From contig NC_021287.1 of the NCBI RefSeq assembly GCF_000402035.1, forward strand, positions 1-64,000: a stretch of DNA of 64,000 nt, given 5' to 3'. This DNA is from Caballeronia insecticola. GTDB lineage: Bacteria > Pseudomonadota > Gammaproteobacteria > Burkholderiales > Burkholderiaceae. Positions 1-10,631 of this stretch are shown in pieces (positions within the stretch are counted from its first letter, which is position 1; each line of letters opens with the position of its first letter). The notes beneath the pieces are model-generated. The model was given only the letters and a program-made list of their open reading frames with translations, searched no databases and was not told the DNA's origin. Position numbers and translations under genes: made by a program.

Positions 1-64
1 GCAAGCGCGATGGCCGGAGGTTCAGGAATTCTGTTTTCGCGGAACCCGCTATTTAAACCGTTTT

Positions 65-83
65 CCTATTGACCGTCAATAGG
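65..83. repeat. 19-base inverted repeat in the origin region
   Basis: CCTATTGAC and GTCAATAGG face each other across a single C, with nine of nine arm positions matching. It lies about 60 bases upstream of the DnaA box and 270 bases upstream of dnaA. The perfect symmetry suggests a dimeric protein binding site. No T-run follows it, so it is not a typical terminator. I do not recognise the binding protein. Confidence 0.6.
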
Positions 84-145
84 TTAGCGAGAATCCGCAG
101 CCGGCAGGGTGCGTTTCGGGGCGCTCCGGCGCGCTGATGTGTCCC

Positions 146-154
146 TGTGGATAA
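146..154 (-). promoter_or_regulatory. DnaA box (exact consensus, reverse orientation)
   Basis: The bases read TGTGGATAA, the reverse complement of the strong DnaA box TTATCCACA. It lies about 200 bases upstream of the dnaA start, so it may serve origin function and also dnaA autoregulation. The consensus is established knowledge; its role here is inferred from position. Confidence 0.75.
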
Positions 155-353
155 CTCGCGCGCAGCCCCTGTTTGGCGTTAGAATCTCGCCTTACTCCCA
201 AATATCCGCCCGCTGCTTCGGCCCGCCGTTCGCCCGCAAACCCTTGCGGCGTAAGCCTCCGGAGCACGTCTGCTCGGCTGTGCCGGGACTTGCCGACGCA
301 TTTCGGCAAGCACGGCCAGCAGGTGCGCGGAGCAACCAAAACGACCGCATTCG

Positions 354-1952
354 ATGAACGATTTCTGGGAACACTGTTCCGCACTGCTTGCGCGAGAACT
401 TACGCCGCAGCAGTACGTCACGTGGATCAAGCCGCTGACCCCGGTCGACTTCGATGCCGCCGCGAACACCCTGCGCATTGCCGCGCCCAACCGCTTCAAG
501 CTCGACTGGGTGAAGAGCCAGTTCTCAGGCCGTATCGCCGATGTAGCGCGCGAATTCTTCAGCGCGCCGATCGATGTGCAATTCGTCCTCGATCCGAAGG
601 CGACAGCGCGCAATGCTATCGGCGGCGGTCCGAACGCCGCGCCGCGCGCGAGTGCGCAAGGCGTGGCGGGTGCGTCGGGCATGACCGCCGTGCCGCGTGC
701 GCCGGCGCCGTCGGCGGCCGTGCCGCAAGCGCCTTCGGTCGTCGCGCATGCCAATGCCACCGCGCACATCAACGCGCTGGCCGCCGAAGCGGCCCAGCAC
801 GCGCAGGCCACGCAGGAAGACCAGGCCGATCTCGACCTGCCGAGCCTCGACGCCAACGAAGCCGCCGCGGGCCGGCGCACGTGGCGCCCGGGCGGCGCTT
901 CGGCGGCGGGTGAAAACGATTCCGCGTACGAGCGCTCGAAGCTCAATCCGGTGCTCACGTTCGACAACTTCGTCACCGGTAAAGCGAACCAGCTTGCGCG
1001 CGCGGCGGCCATTCAGGTCGCCGACAATCCCGGCATCTCGTATAACCCGCTGTTTCTGTACGGCGGCGTGGGCCTCGGCAAGACTCACCTGATTCACGCC
1101 ATCGGCAATCAGCTGCTGATGGACAAAGCCGGCGCGCGCATTCGCTACATTCACGCGGAGCAATACGTGTCGGACGTGGTGAAGGCGTACCAGCGCAAGG
1201 CGTTCGACGACTTCAAACGCTATTACCATTCGCTCGACCTGCTGCTCATCGACGATATTCAATTCTTCTCCGGCAAGTCGCGCACGCAGGAAGAGTTCTT
1301 CTACGCGTTCGAGGCGCTCGTTGCCAACAAGGCGCAGGTCATCATCACGAGCGACACGTATCCGAAGGAAATCTCCGGCATCGACGACCGTCTGATCTCG
1401 CGCTTCGACTCGGGTCTTACCGTCGCGATCGAGCCGCCCGAACTGGAAATGCGCGTCGCGATCCTGATGCGCAAGGCGTTTTCCGAGGGCGTGAGTCTCT
1501 CGGAAGACGTGGCGTTCTTCGTCGCGAAACATCTGCGCTCTAACGTGCGCGAGCTCGAAGGCGCGCTGCGCAAGATCCTCGCGTATTCGAAGTTCCATGG
1601 CCGCGACATCACCATCGAGCTGACCAAGGAAGCGCTGAAGGACCTGCTGACGGTGCAGAACCGCCAGATCTCGGTGGAGAACATCCAGAAAACGGTCGCC
1701 GACTTCTACAACATCAAGGTCGCCGACATGTACTCGAAAAAGCGGCCGGCCAATATTGCGCGCCCGCGCCAGATCGCGATGTATCTGGCGAAGGAACTGA
1801 CGCAAAAGAGCCTGCCCGAGATCGGCGAACTGTTCGGCGGCCGCGATCACACGACCGTGCTGCACGCCGTGCGCAAGATCGCATCCGAGCGAAGCACCGA
1901 CGCGCAACTGAACCACGAACTCCACGTGCTCGAGCAGACATTGAAGGGCTAA
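354..1952 (+). CDS. dnaA: Chromosomal replication initiator protein DnaA
   Basis: The 532-residue protein has the full DnaA layout: an N-terminal oligomerisation/helicase-loading domain (about 1-85), a long Ala/Pro-rich linker (about 85-195), an AAA+ ATPase with Walker A GGVGLGKT near 237-244 and Walker [10 protein letters not shown] near 297-305, and a C-terminal helix-turn-helix that reads DnaA boxes ([15 protein letters not shown] near 495-509). It binds ATP and opens the origin. The linker is longer than in E. coli DnaA (467 residues), as is common in Burkholderia relatives. It is followed by dnaN and gyrB on the same strand. The ATG start begins the conserved [12 protein letters not shown] N-terminus. 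Confidence 0.98.
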   Translation: MNDFWEHCSALLARELTPQQYVTWIKPLTPVDFDAAANTLRIAAPNRFKLDWVKSQFSGRIADVAREFFSAPIDVQFVLDPKATARNAIGGGPNAAPRASAQGVAGASGMTAVPRAPAPSAAVPQAPSVVAHANATAHINALAAEAAQHAQATQEDQADLDLPSLDANEAAAGRRTWRPGGASAAGENDSAYERSKLNPVLTFDNFVTGKANQLARAAAIQVADNPGISYNPLFLYGGVGLGKTHLIHAIGNQLLMDKAGARIRYIHAEQYVSDVVKAYQRKAFDDFKRYYHSLDLLLIDDIQFFSGKSRTQEEFFYAFEALVANKAQVIITSDTYPKEISGIDDRLISRFDSGLTVAIEPPELEMRVAILMRKAFSEGVSLSEDVAFFVAKHLRSNVRELEGALRKILAYSKFHGRDITIELTKEALKDLLTVQNRQISVENIQKTVADFYNIKVADMYSKKRPANIARPRQIAMYLAKELTQKSLPEIGELFGGRDHTTVLHAVRKIASERSTDAQLNHELHVLEQTLKG

Positions 1953-2012
1953 GGCGCGGCGAAGAACGCACGCTTCAAATATTGCGCGCGAAAGCCTGTT
2001 TTTTAACGATAA

Positions 2013-2040
2013 CGCCCCCAATTTCAGGGGGCGGTTCCGT
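2013..2040 (+). terminator. Possible hairpin terminator after dnaA
   Basis: CGCCCCC and GGGGGCG pair across a six-base AATTTC-type loop, followed by a short interrupted T-run (TTCCGTTTT). It sits 60 bases after the dnaA stop and about 165 bases before dnaN, so it may reduce read-through or act as a transcript end ahead of a separate dnaN promoter. The T-run is weak. Confidence 0.5.
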
Positions 2041-2203
2041 TTTCAGGCACAATATAGGTTTAGCCGCCCAAGGCCTGGGCGGCTTTGGCGTCACGCTTTC
2101 GCGAGTGACCGGCGGGGGGCCGGCAACGCGGGTACGAGGTTGTCCGTCGGCCAATCAGGTGGCGAAACCGGCGGGCGGGCCGTCACATCAACGAAGGAAC
2201 TCT

Positions 2204-3307
2204 ATGCAACTGGTCAAGACCGAACGAGACAATCTTCTAAGGCCGCTGCAAACCGTGAGCGGTATCGTAGAACGCCGCCATACGTTGCCGATCCTCGCCA
2301 ATCTGCTCATTACCAAGAACGGCGCGGATGTGTCGTTCCTCTCGACCGACCTCGAACTCCAGATCACGACCCGCGCCGATTTCGGCGTCGGCAGCGACCA
2401 GATTGCCACCACGGTCGCCGCGCGCAAGCTGCTCGACATTCTGCGCGCGATGCCCTCGGGCGAAGTCGTGCTGGACCTCTCCGACAAGCGCCTGACCGTG
2501 CGTTCCGGCAAAAGCCGTTTCGCGCTGCAGACGCTCGCCGCCGACGAATTTCCTACCGTCAATCAGGCTACTGACTTCGGCGCGAGCCTTTCGGTTCCGC
2601 AGAAAACGTTCCGCCAGTTGCTCGGCATGGTGTATTTCGCCATGGCGCAGCAGGACATCCGCTACTACCTGAACGGCATGTTGCTGGTGGTGGACGGAGA
2701 CCAACTGATGGCGGTCGCGACCGACGGCCACCGTCTCGCGTTCTCGTCGATGAAAATCGAAGGCTCGTTCGCGCGTCAGGAAGTCATCATCCCGCGCAAG
2801 ACCATTCTCGAACTGCAGCGCTTGCTCGAAGACATCGACGACAACCTGCAGATCGACATCGCCGCGACGCAGGTGAAGTTCAGCTTCGGTCAGGTGGAAC
2901 TGGTGTCGAAGCTCGTCGAGGGCAAGTTCCCCGATTTCCAGCGCGTGATTCCGAAGGCGCACAAGAACACGTTCGAAATCGGCCGCGAGGAACTGCAGCG
3001 CTCGTTGCAGCGCGCGGCCATTCTGACGTCGGACAAGTTCAAGGGCGTGCGCTGTCTGGTGGAACCGGGCCAGCTCAAGATCATGTCGACCAACGCCGAC
3101 CAGGAAGAAGCGCAGGAAGAACTGGAAATCGCGTATCAGGGCGACAGCGTCGATATCGGATTCAACGTCACGTATCTGCTCGACGTGCTCGCGAATCTGA
3201 AGGTCGACACGCTCAAGGTCAGCCTCGGCGACGCCAATTCCAGCGCGCTCATCACGATTCCGGAGAACGAGGAATTCAAGTACGTGGTGATGCCGATGCG
3301 TATCTGA
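2204..3307 (+). CDS. dnaN: DNA polymerase III beta sliding clamp
   Basis: The 367-residue product forms the ring clamp that holds DNA polymerase III on DNA. I chose the ATG at 2204 because the family N-terminus MQLVKTERDNLLRPLQ starts there and AAGGAAC lies just upstream; the open frame extends back to 1982, but that part is non-homologous leader. Typical clamp segments are visible, such as the EFPTVNQ region and the C-terminal end YVVMPMRI, which carries the conserved M-P-M-R terminus. The length equals the family norm. It sits between dnaA and gyrB in the classical order. Confidence 0.98.
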   Translation: MQLVKTERDNLLRPLQTVSGIVERRHTLPILANLLITKNGADVSFLSTDLELQITTRADFGVGSDQIATTVAARKLLDILRAMPSGEVVLDLSDKRLTVRSGKSRFALQTLAADEFPTVNQATDFGASLSVPQKTFRQLLGMVYFAMAQQDIRYYLNGMLLVVDGDQLMAVATDGHRLAFSSMKIEGSFARQEVIIPRKTILELQRLLEDIDDNLQIDIAATQVKFSFGQVELVSKLVEGKFPDFQRVIPKAHKNTFEIGREELQRSLQRAAILTSDKFKGVRCLVEPGQLKIMSTNADQEEAQEELEIAYQGDSVDIGFNVTYLLDVLANLKVDTLKVSLGDANSSALITIPENEEFKYVVMPMRI

Positions 3308-3329
3308 CGCACTCACTACCTTAATCACT

Positions 3330-3360
3330 CCAAGGGGCGGCGCGCCCCTTTGGCGTTTTT
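3330..3360 (+). terminator. Rho-independent terminator between dnaN and gyrB
   Basis: AAGGGGCG and CGCCCCTT pair across a three-base loop and are followed by TGGCGTTTTT. It lies 23 bases after the dnaN stop, so gyrB probably also has its own promoter in the remaining 60 bases. Confidence 0.75.
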
Positions 3361-3362
3361 AA

Positions 3363-5903
<2,541 letters not shown>

Positions 5904-5913
5904 GGGTGTAGGT

Positions 5914-5977
5914 TGTCAGAGATAGTGAAAAACGTGTCGCTGAGATGAAAATTGTTTCTCAGCGATCGTGAAAATTA
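5914..5977. repeat. Three imperfect direct repeats just after gyrB, candidate transposon end
   Basis: Starting at 5914, 5935 and about 5955 are three related segments of roughly 21 bases. The first two begin TGTC and all three end in a GAT-(GT)GAAAA-type core. The second and third also form an inverted repeat, CGCTGAGA (5938-5945) with TCTCAGCG (5957-5964). Tandem transposase-binding repeats starting with TGT are known at ends of Tn7-like and IS21-like elements, and a TnsA-like gene lies inside the island. No matching right end was found by eye, so the assignment is inference. Confidence 0.4.
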
Positions 5978-6061
5978 GGTCACTTCTATGGCCCGGTCGA
6001 CTATCGATGTCTTCCGGGCTATGCTATTTCCGGCGTCTGCGAATCTGCAAAGGGGCAGGCC

Positions 6062-7117
6062 TCACACAAGTCGGCTGTTCCATGGAGCGACGCTCAGGAA
6101 TGTTCGTTCTTCGTCGTCGGGTTCACGAACCTCCAGCAAACCCATCTTGACCAATGCGTGCACGTAGCCGCACAGTTTCTGGCCGTAGTCGTTTAGACGA
6201 GCGCCAAAAACGAATTCGCAGTATTCGTTCGCAGCGTTCGGACCGAAGACTTTCTCTCCGTTCTTCAGCGTATAGAGCATGCCATCTTCGGCCAGTTCTT
6301 CCTCGCCCCAACGATTCATAAATGTCTCAGGCTCGTAGTCGTCGATGTTGAACAGGTCGAGATACGGGTAGCTCGCTTCGGGATCGATGCCGCCGTGTTC
6401 CCAGTGCTCATGCACGATGTCCCAGCCGTCGTCGGCATCGCCATCGAAATTCGCGGGGCGCTCGGCAATGCGTAGTTCGTGCCGCATCTTGCTGAGCCAC
6501 TTCGTCCACAGCACACCGTATTCGACATCACGTTCGCCGGCCGTTCCAATGGCGTAGATCAGGTTGTAGTCGCGGTGAATCAACCGCGTGTCTTCTTGCT
6601 CAGTACCGAGCGCCTTCGCCCACTGAGCGATGTCGGCATAGCGGAGCAGGATTGCGAAAGCCTGCTCATCCAGCACACTCGACGCCGGAACCGTGACGCG
6701 GGCCGTCTTCTGGTCTAGTGCGAGGATGCCGCGCCCCCATTGATTGGTGATGTACTCCTGCAGGTTCATCACCAAGAACTGATCGGCCGACTCGACGTAC
6801 ACGACGAGGTGCGTGGGTTCCTTGTCGAGATACCAATGCCGCAAGTGTTCGATATCTAACGACAGATGGATCGCCTTGTCTGCTTCAAACTGCTGCTTCG
6901 ATAGCGTCGATGCCATCACGCCTTTCATCTGGAACCATACGAGCGCGTTGGTAACCTGCTTCTTGCCGGATTTCATGTCCTTGGTGAGGTGCACACCAAT
7001 GTCACGCGCTGCCCTATCTCGCTCATACTTGACGAAAACACCGTGATTGGTGGCCAGTTGCTCGAACTTGGCCATGTAATTCTGCTCGAATGCATCGGTC
7101 TTTCCGACTACTAGCAT
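6062..7117 (-). CDS. DUF4365-like protein, probable PD-(D/E)XK-type nuclease
   Basis: This 351-residue protein is intact. Its first 140 residues resemble the DUF4365 family, a restriction-nuclease-like fold: a conserved Glu helix (E19), RDIGVHL with D39, a strand VWFQMKG giving Q63-x-K65 as the D-(E/Q)xK site, and a later HLVVYVES strand. The C-terminal 200 residues are acidic and unrecognised, with a helical end that may be winged-helix-like. The ATG at 7117 has a near-perfect Shine-Dalgarno sequence (AAGGAGG) six bases upstream. It is the only unbroken non-phage gene in the island. Nuclease activity and a defence role are inferred, not shown. Confidence 0.5.
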   Translation of the reverse strand: MLVVGKTDAFEQNYMAKFEQLATNHGVFVKYERDRAARDIGVHLTKDMKSGKKQVTNALVWFQMKGVMASTLSKQQFEADKAIHLSLDIEHLRHWYLDKEPTHLVVYVESADQFLVMNLQEYITNQWGRGILALDQKTARVTVPASSVLDEQAFAILLRYADIAQWAKALGTEQEDTRLIHRDYNLIYAIGTAGERDVEYGVLWTKWLSKMRHELRIAERPANFDGDADDGWDIVHEHWEHGGIDPEASYPYLDLFNIDDYEPETFMNRWGEEELAEDGMLYTLKNGEKVFGPNAANEYCEFVFGARLNDYGQKLCGYVHALVKMGLLEVREPDDEERTFLSVAPWNSRLV

Positions 7118-7593
7118 GGATGACCTCCTTCGTATATTTGAGTGTCAGGAATTGGACGTTCGCGTAGATCTCAAACCAAGAATAATCCCAATGCAATAAA
7201 TATTGCACATTGCACCAGTGAAAGTGACTTGGCTTAAATTCAAGCAAAATTATCTATATATTTCAATGCGTTGGGAGTGCTGATTAGTGCGGCTAGTTCG
7301 GGCTAGAAAAATACTGCAATAATCATTGACCGCGCGCCGACATTCAATAAAATAACGTCTTTGCTGGGAAAAGATGCTAATTTAAAGCAGGACTCTGCTC
7401 GCCCGATGAATTTGCGGCGAACAAAAAATGGAGGAAAGAATGTAAAAACGGAGCAAACCTCTTTATTAGAAGCTTGCCCCGCTAGTGGGAGCTGGCGCTA
7501 CCCGATCTGGACAATCGAAGTATCGTCAATCCCCCGCCTGCGGTCAAGTTTTTGCGCCCAATTTTTTCTGATCTCGCAAGTCGAGAGGGTTTA
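7118..7593. other. AT-rich intergenic region between divergent island genes
   Basis: No convincing gene. It holds the ribosome-binding site of the minus-strand nuclease-like gene (7124-7130), a 16-base inverted repeat (7192-7207) and an AT-rich stretch (7180-7380) that is markedly lower in GC than the core flanks. A short open frame at 7361-7594 starts with TTG and matches nothing I know. Confidence 0.5.
7192..7207. promoter_or_regulatory. Inverted repeat, candidate operator of the nuclease-like gene
   Basis: TGCAATA and TATTGCA face each other across AA, 75 bases upstream of the start at 7117 on the minus strand. Spacing and symmetry fit a dimeric repressor or activator site. No cognate regulator gene is visible in the island. 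Confidence 0.35.
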
Positions 7594-8324
7594 ATGCGCC
7601 CTTTTAATTTGCAAGCGGAGCGAATCATGCAGAACAAACCGCATGCCGCCGTCAGGCCGACGGCTAGGCAGGGGATTCATCACGTCCCCGCACGACAAGT
7701 CGTCCGGCCTACCGGTGGGATTTTCCGCGGCCGTTTTCCTTCCCAAAAGTCAGGCAGAACAGTGGCGTTCGAGTCATTGATCGAGCGTGACGCATTGCTT
7801 CTCTTCGAGTTCTCTCGCGGAGTCGTCAGTTATCGCGAACAACCCTACTCGATTTATTACTCGTTCGAAGAAAAAACGCGGAAGTACACACCGGACTTTG
7901 AACTTACTCTGGCCAGCGGCGCTGTACTCCTCATTGAGGTCAAACCAGAAGAAAAAGCGCTTGCGCCAGACGAGAAAGACGGCTCCGGCGTATTGGGGAA
8001 CATTTTTCCCAGCTTGGCGTACCTTTTCGGGTCTTGACGGACAGTCAGATTCGTGACGGCGCACTCCTGCCTAACCTGAACACATTATTCCCCTATCTAG
8101 GCAAACCGTTGTCCGGCCTGCAACGAAGACTGGCTGTCGCACCGCTGCTTGATGAGCAAATGCTTACCGTTGGACGCGCGAGCGCTCGTCTCGGTTCTAC
8201 CGCGGCAGTTTGGCAATTCCTTGCTCAAGATCTGCTGACCTGCGATCTGCGTCAGCCATTGCGTGAATCGACCGCCTTGTTCGTTCAAATCCGCGAGCCG
8301 AACGATGAAGAACTATATTTTTAA
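7594..8324 (+). pseudogene. tnsA: TnsA-like transposon endonuclease, frameshifted
   Basis: The first frame (from 7594, or 7627 with GGAG six bases upstream) carries the TnsA catalytic layout: FESLIERD, YTPDFEL and LLIEVK, the E-D-(E/Q)xK nuclease set. Around 7972-7982 homology moves to the -1 frame and continues with RIGEHFSQLGVPFRVLTD to a stop at 8324. Restoring one base after GAGAAA would give a continuous protein of about 240 residues. In Tn7-like elements TnsA cuts the 5' ends of the transposon and partners TnsB. With the partner reduced to a stub, this is most likely a dead gene; a sequencing error at this site cannot be excluded. Confidence 0.7.
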
Positions 8325-8490
8325 AGTTGGGGTGTCCGTCGTAGTGGATGGTCAAGATCATAGGATCGTGCAGCTCACGGCCGACGGACTAGCACACCTG
8401 ACAGCGGCGTCCACCGGTGCCATAACAGTGACGTCAACTACCGAGTTGCAGAAGCAATATCAATCTGGCCGGCTCCGCTTACTGCCCTGA
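8305..8490 (+). pseudogene. TnsB-like transposase N-terminal stub
   Basis: The frame from ATG 8305 overlaps the end of the TnsA-like gene by 20 bases, the usual tnsA-tnsB arrangement. Its 61 residues (KVGVSVVVDGQDHRIVQL through ELQKQYQSGRL) resemble the N-terminus of Mu/TnsB-type transposases, where a small domain precedes the DNA-binding and DDE integrase domains. All catalytic parts are absent: the frame stops at 8490, where unrelated sequence begins. The identification rests on this short match and on position. Confidence 0.5.
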
Positions 8491-8492
8491 CT

Positions 8493-9275
8493 GTGCATAT
8501 TGACGCATGCGAAGAAGGCCTCGAGAGTCGCCGGCGGTTGTATCAATGGGGTACGACTATCGTAAGAGAAGTATCTACGCAAATGCAAATGCACGGCTCT
8601 TCTACGCGGGTGGAGTCGGACTGGCTGGCGAAGGCCGTAAGATCCAAGGACCGGAAACGGCTCGAAGCGGTCCAGGAGCTCTCGCGGCAAACACATACGT
8701 CGAGGCAGACCACCCGCAAGGGGCAGAGAGATGCATGGGTAGATATCAATCGGCAAATTGCCCGTGTCGTTCGCGATCTTGCGCCGGAAGGATCGAAGGG
8801 GAAGTTCTTTGAACGCTACTCCGAGGGCGAAAATACAGGTCGCCTCGAGCTGGCCGAGTGGCTCAAGCGACTTTTCGCCGAAAATCGGGACAAACACATA
8901 GCTTGGTTTGACCCGTACATGGAAGACGTCGGCGTAGCGCTGATCAATCAGTATGGGTTCAGCGAGGGCAACTATGTCATTTTTACGCAGAAGCTCGATC
9001 TGCAGCTGGTTGATACATGGCACGAACATATCCTCTACTGGAACTCGCTTGGACCGTTAGAGGATCAGCCTGACACTCTGGTTGGCACTCGTATTACCAA
9101 GCTTGTCTCAGCTTGCCGAGCATGGAAAGAGCAACTGAGCAGCCTCCGTATGAAAGTGGTTGGTCTGCCGGAGGGAACTTTACACGATCGAATGATCGTG
9201 ATCAGAGACGAGCGAATGGAGCCCGTCGTTGGCTACCACCTTTCGAACTCGATTCAGAAGGCGAACGAGAACTAA
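8493..9275 (+). pseudogene. C-terminal fragment of a large phospholipase-D-like protein
   Basis: The 260-residue frame has no credible start (GTG directly after the TnsB stub). It contains a basic region, the segment HIAWFDPYMEDVG, and near its end LHDRMIVIRD followed by GYHLSNSIQKANEN. That H-D-R / G-x-H-L-S-N-S pattern looks like a degenerate PLD (HKD-type) site. From memory it resembles large proteins annotated as VPA1262 family; this was not checked. It ends at 9275, exactly where the opposite-strand phage gene is cut, so both ends look like deletion or insertion joints. Nuclease or lipase activity is unlikely in this fragment. Confidence 0.45.
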
Positions 9276-9949
9276 CCAAACATCTCTGCGCCGCTGATCA
9301 AATGCACGCCGTCGCGCAAGATGACGTTGCACCGGTACTCGCCATTCGGGAACCGCACCACGCCACCGCCACGAGCCGCCAACTCATCGATGGCGGCTTG
9401 GATAGCCACGCTATCGTCAGCGCGACCATCGCCTTTTGCACCGTATCGCTTGGGGTTTGCCCAGCCATCATCGAGTTCGGCCGCTACGGTGCGTGCCTTG
9501 TAGCCGATTAATGATGCGCCATCGGGACCGTTGAATTGAGGGAGCGCGTCTTGTAGTTGGCCGTATGTCGCAGCCTGATCCGTCTGCGAAGCGGGGTCAT
9601 CTTGGATCGCAGCAATCGTATTTGCAGCGGCGAAGTTCTGCTTGAGCAACGCGGTAGTGCCGCCGTCGATTGCATTGCCCGTCTCCGGCCCGAGGTCTTC
9701 GATGCCGACCACCGAGAGTGCGTCACTCGACTTAGCCCAGATCGCGCCATGGCGATACGTCACGGTGTACCCGCCGCCGGCTGCGAGCGTGCTTGCGCCA
9801 GCATCGCTCGGTGTGTCGCCTTCGAAAATGAGCAGCGCCTCATCTTCCTGATTCTGAAAGCGATACTGATGCCCGACCAGAAAGTCATTCGGCGCATCCA
9901 ATCGAACCCAGTCGCCCGGGGGAAGTTGAACTTTGTATAACAGGGACAT
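9272..9949 (-). pseudogene. Phage tail-spike/pectate-lyase-like protein, 3' truncated
   Basis: The gene starts at ATG 9949 with GAAGGAAG upstream. Residues 1-150 are nearly identical to the N-terminus of the gene at 10632-12734 and probably anchor the protein to the virion. After GASLIGY the sequence changes to a pectate-lyase-type opening (YGAKGDGRADDSVAIQAAID, then GGVVRFPNGEY), which in intact homologues begins a long beta-helix. The frame ends after only 225 residues at the joint with the PLD-like fragment, so most of the beta-helix is missing. Confidence 0.65.
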
Positions 9950-9984
9950 GTGTCTTCCTTCAGTGTGTTGTTTGGAGGTCTCGG
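9501..9984. repeat. 484-base direct repeat, copy 1
   Basis: This stretch matches 12286-12769 base for base apart from scattered substitutions and no visible indels (constant offset 2785). It covers the ribosome-binding site, start and first 150 codons of the tail-spike gene. The match stops abruptly at the GASLIGY codons. Confidence 0.85.
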
Positions 9985-10340
9985 AATCCACGATTCGTGC
10001 GCATCCGGATGGCGCGGCGCGCTTCGGAATCGGTTGCTTGCGAGGAGGTGCGCACGAGCTCGGGATCGCCGTAGGCCTTCAGGAATAGTGCGGCCATGAC
10101 GCGGTTCTGAGCCCCGCGGGTCGGCGAGCCATCCGGGTTCAGCATGCCCAGGCTCGCTACCGGCATCGCATGAACCAATGCGCTCACCGCGGCATGCGTC
10201 GGATCGTTCGCGTCATGGAAGTCGAGTGCCCAAGGTTCACCGCGCCACGTCGTCGGGTGCCTGCTCAACGGGCTGAAGCGCTGCCGTGTCGCTGACGTTC
10301 GACACGTCGCCGATGTCTGGGCGTCACATGCTCGCGTCAT
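9960..10340 (-). pseudogene. Phage or mobile-element protein remnant
   Basis: The last 90 residues (from about GEPWALDFHDANDP through LNPDGSPTRGAQNRVMAALF to the end) read as real coding sequence and resemble the DdrB/ParB-like segment of very large phage polyvalent proteins. The first 35 residues look like out-of-frame sequence; a neighbouring frame upstream gives a better continuation (GDVSNVSDTAALQPVEQ) until a TGA, suggesting a frameshift near 10240. The stop lies 11 bases before the truncated spike gene. Function unknown. Confidence 0.35.
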
Positions 10341-10377
10341 TCGTTGGCCTCCAAAGAAAAAGCCGACCGGAAGCGGC

Positions 10378-10620
10378 TTAGGTTAAAACGTGGGGCGCTA
10401 CGCGCCAGATGCGCAAAGGAACGGCTGGTGCGCGACTCCGCACGCCCGAAAGCGCGCTCTTCTCATTGGCACCGAGCAGCGCACGGAGCTGTTCGAGCGT
10501 CTGCGCGGTGCGTCGCAAATTGGCGATGACGGCCTCGCTCGGCGTGTTGTCGATGCCGCGACGTGCCGCGACCCGGCTCGGCGTCAGTTCGTCGAGGGTG
10601 AAATGCGCTGTCAGATTCAT
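10378..10620 (-). pseudogene. Peptidase M15A (endolysin-type) N-terminal fragment
   Basis: The first 49 residues (MNLTAHFTLDELTPS, then RRGIDNTP and IANLRRTAQTLEQLRALLG) match the N-terminus of phage or phage-derived M15A D-alanyl-D-alanine peptidases, which cleave peptidoglycan cross-links. Homology ends near 10473 and the zinc-binding His/Asp residues are absent, so the enzyme is dead. It lies 11 bases downstream of the complete spike gene on the same strand, as lysis genes often follow tail genes. Confidence 0.6.
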
Positions 10621-10631
10621 GCCGCTCCCGC

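Larger units (their letters stand above)
1..353. other. oriC: Origin-side intergenic region upstream of dnaA
   Basis: No gene is supported here. The stretch lies directly upstream of dnaA, the usual chromosomal origin position in this family, where rpmH normally diverges on the other side; rpmH is outside the window. I see one exact DnaA box (146-154), one long inverted repeat (65-83) and an AT-richer patch around 40-80. Short reading frames in this stretch have no recognisable product. Only part of the origin is probably included, since a functional origin normally carries several DnaA boxes and more are expected upstream of base 1. Confidence 0.6.

Noticed and set aside
7361..7594. Possible 77-residue gene upstream of the TnsA-like gene
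   Set aside because: TTG start without ribosome-binding site, no recognisable sequence, overlaps the TnsA leader.
7945..7985. Programmed -1 frameshift in the TnsA-like gene
   Set aside because: No canonical X-XXY-YYZ heptamer; the A5G run at 7952-7957 is in the wrong phase and slipping there would give a poorer protein than restoring a base near 7977.
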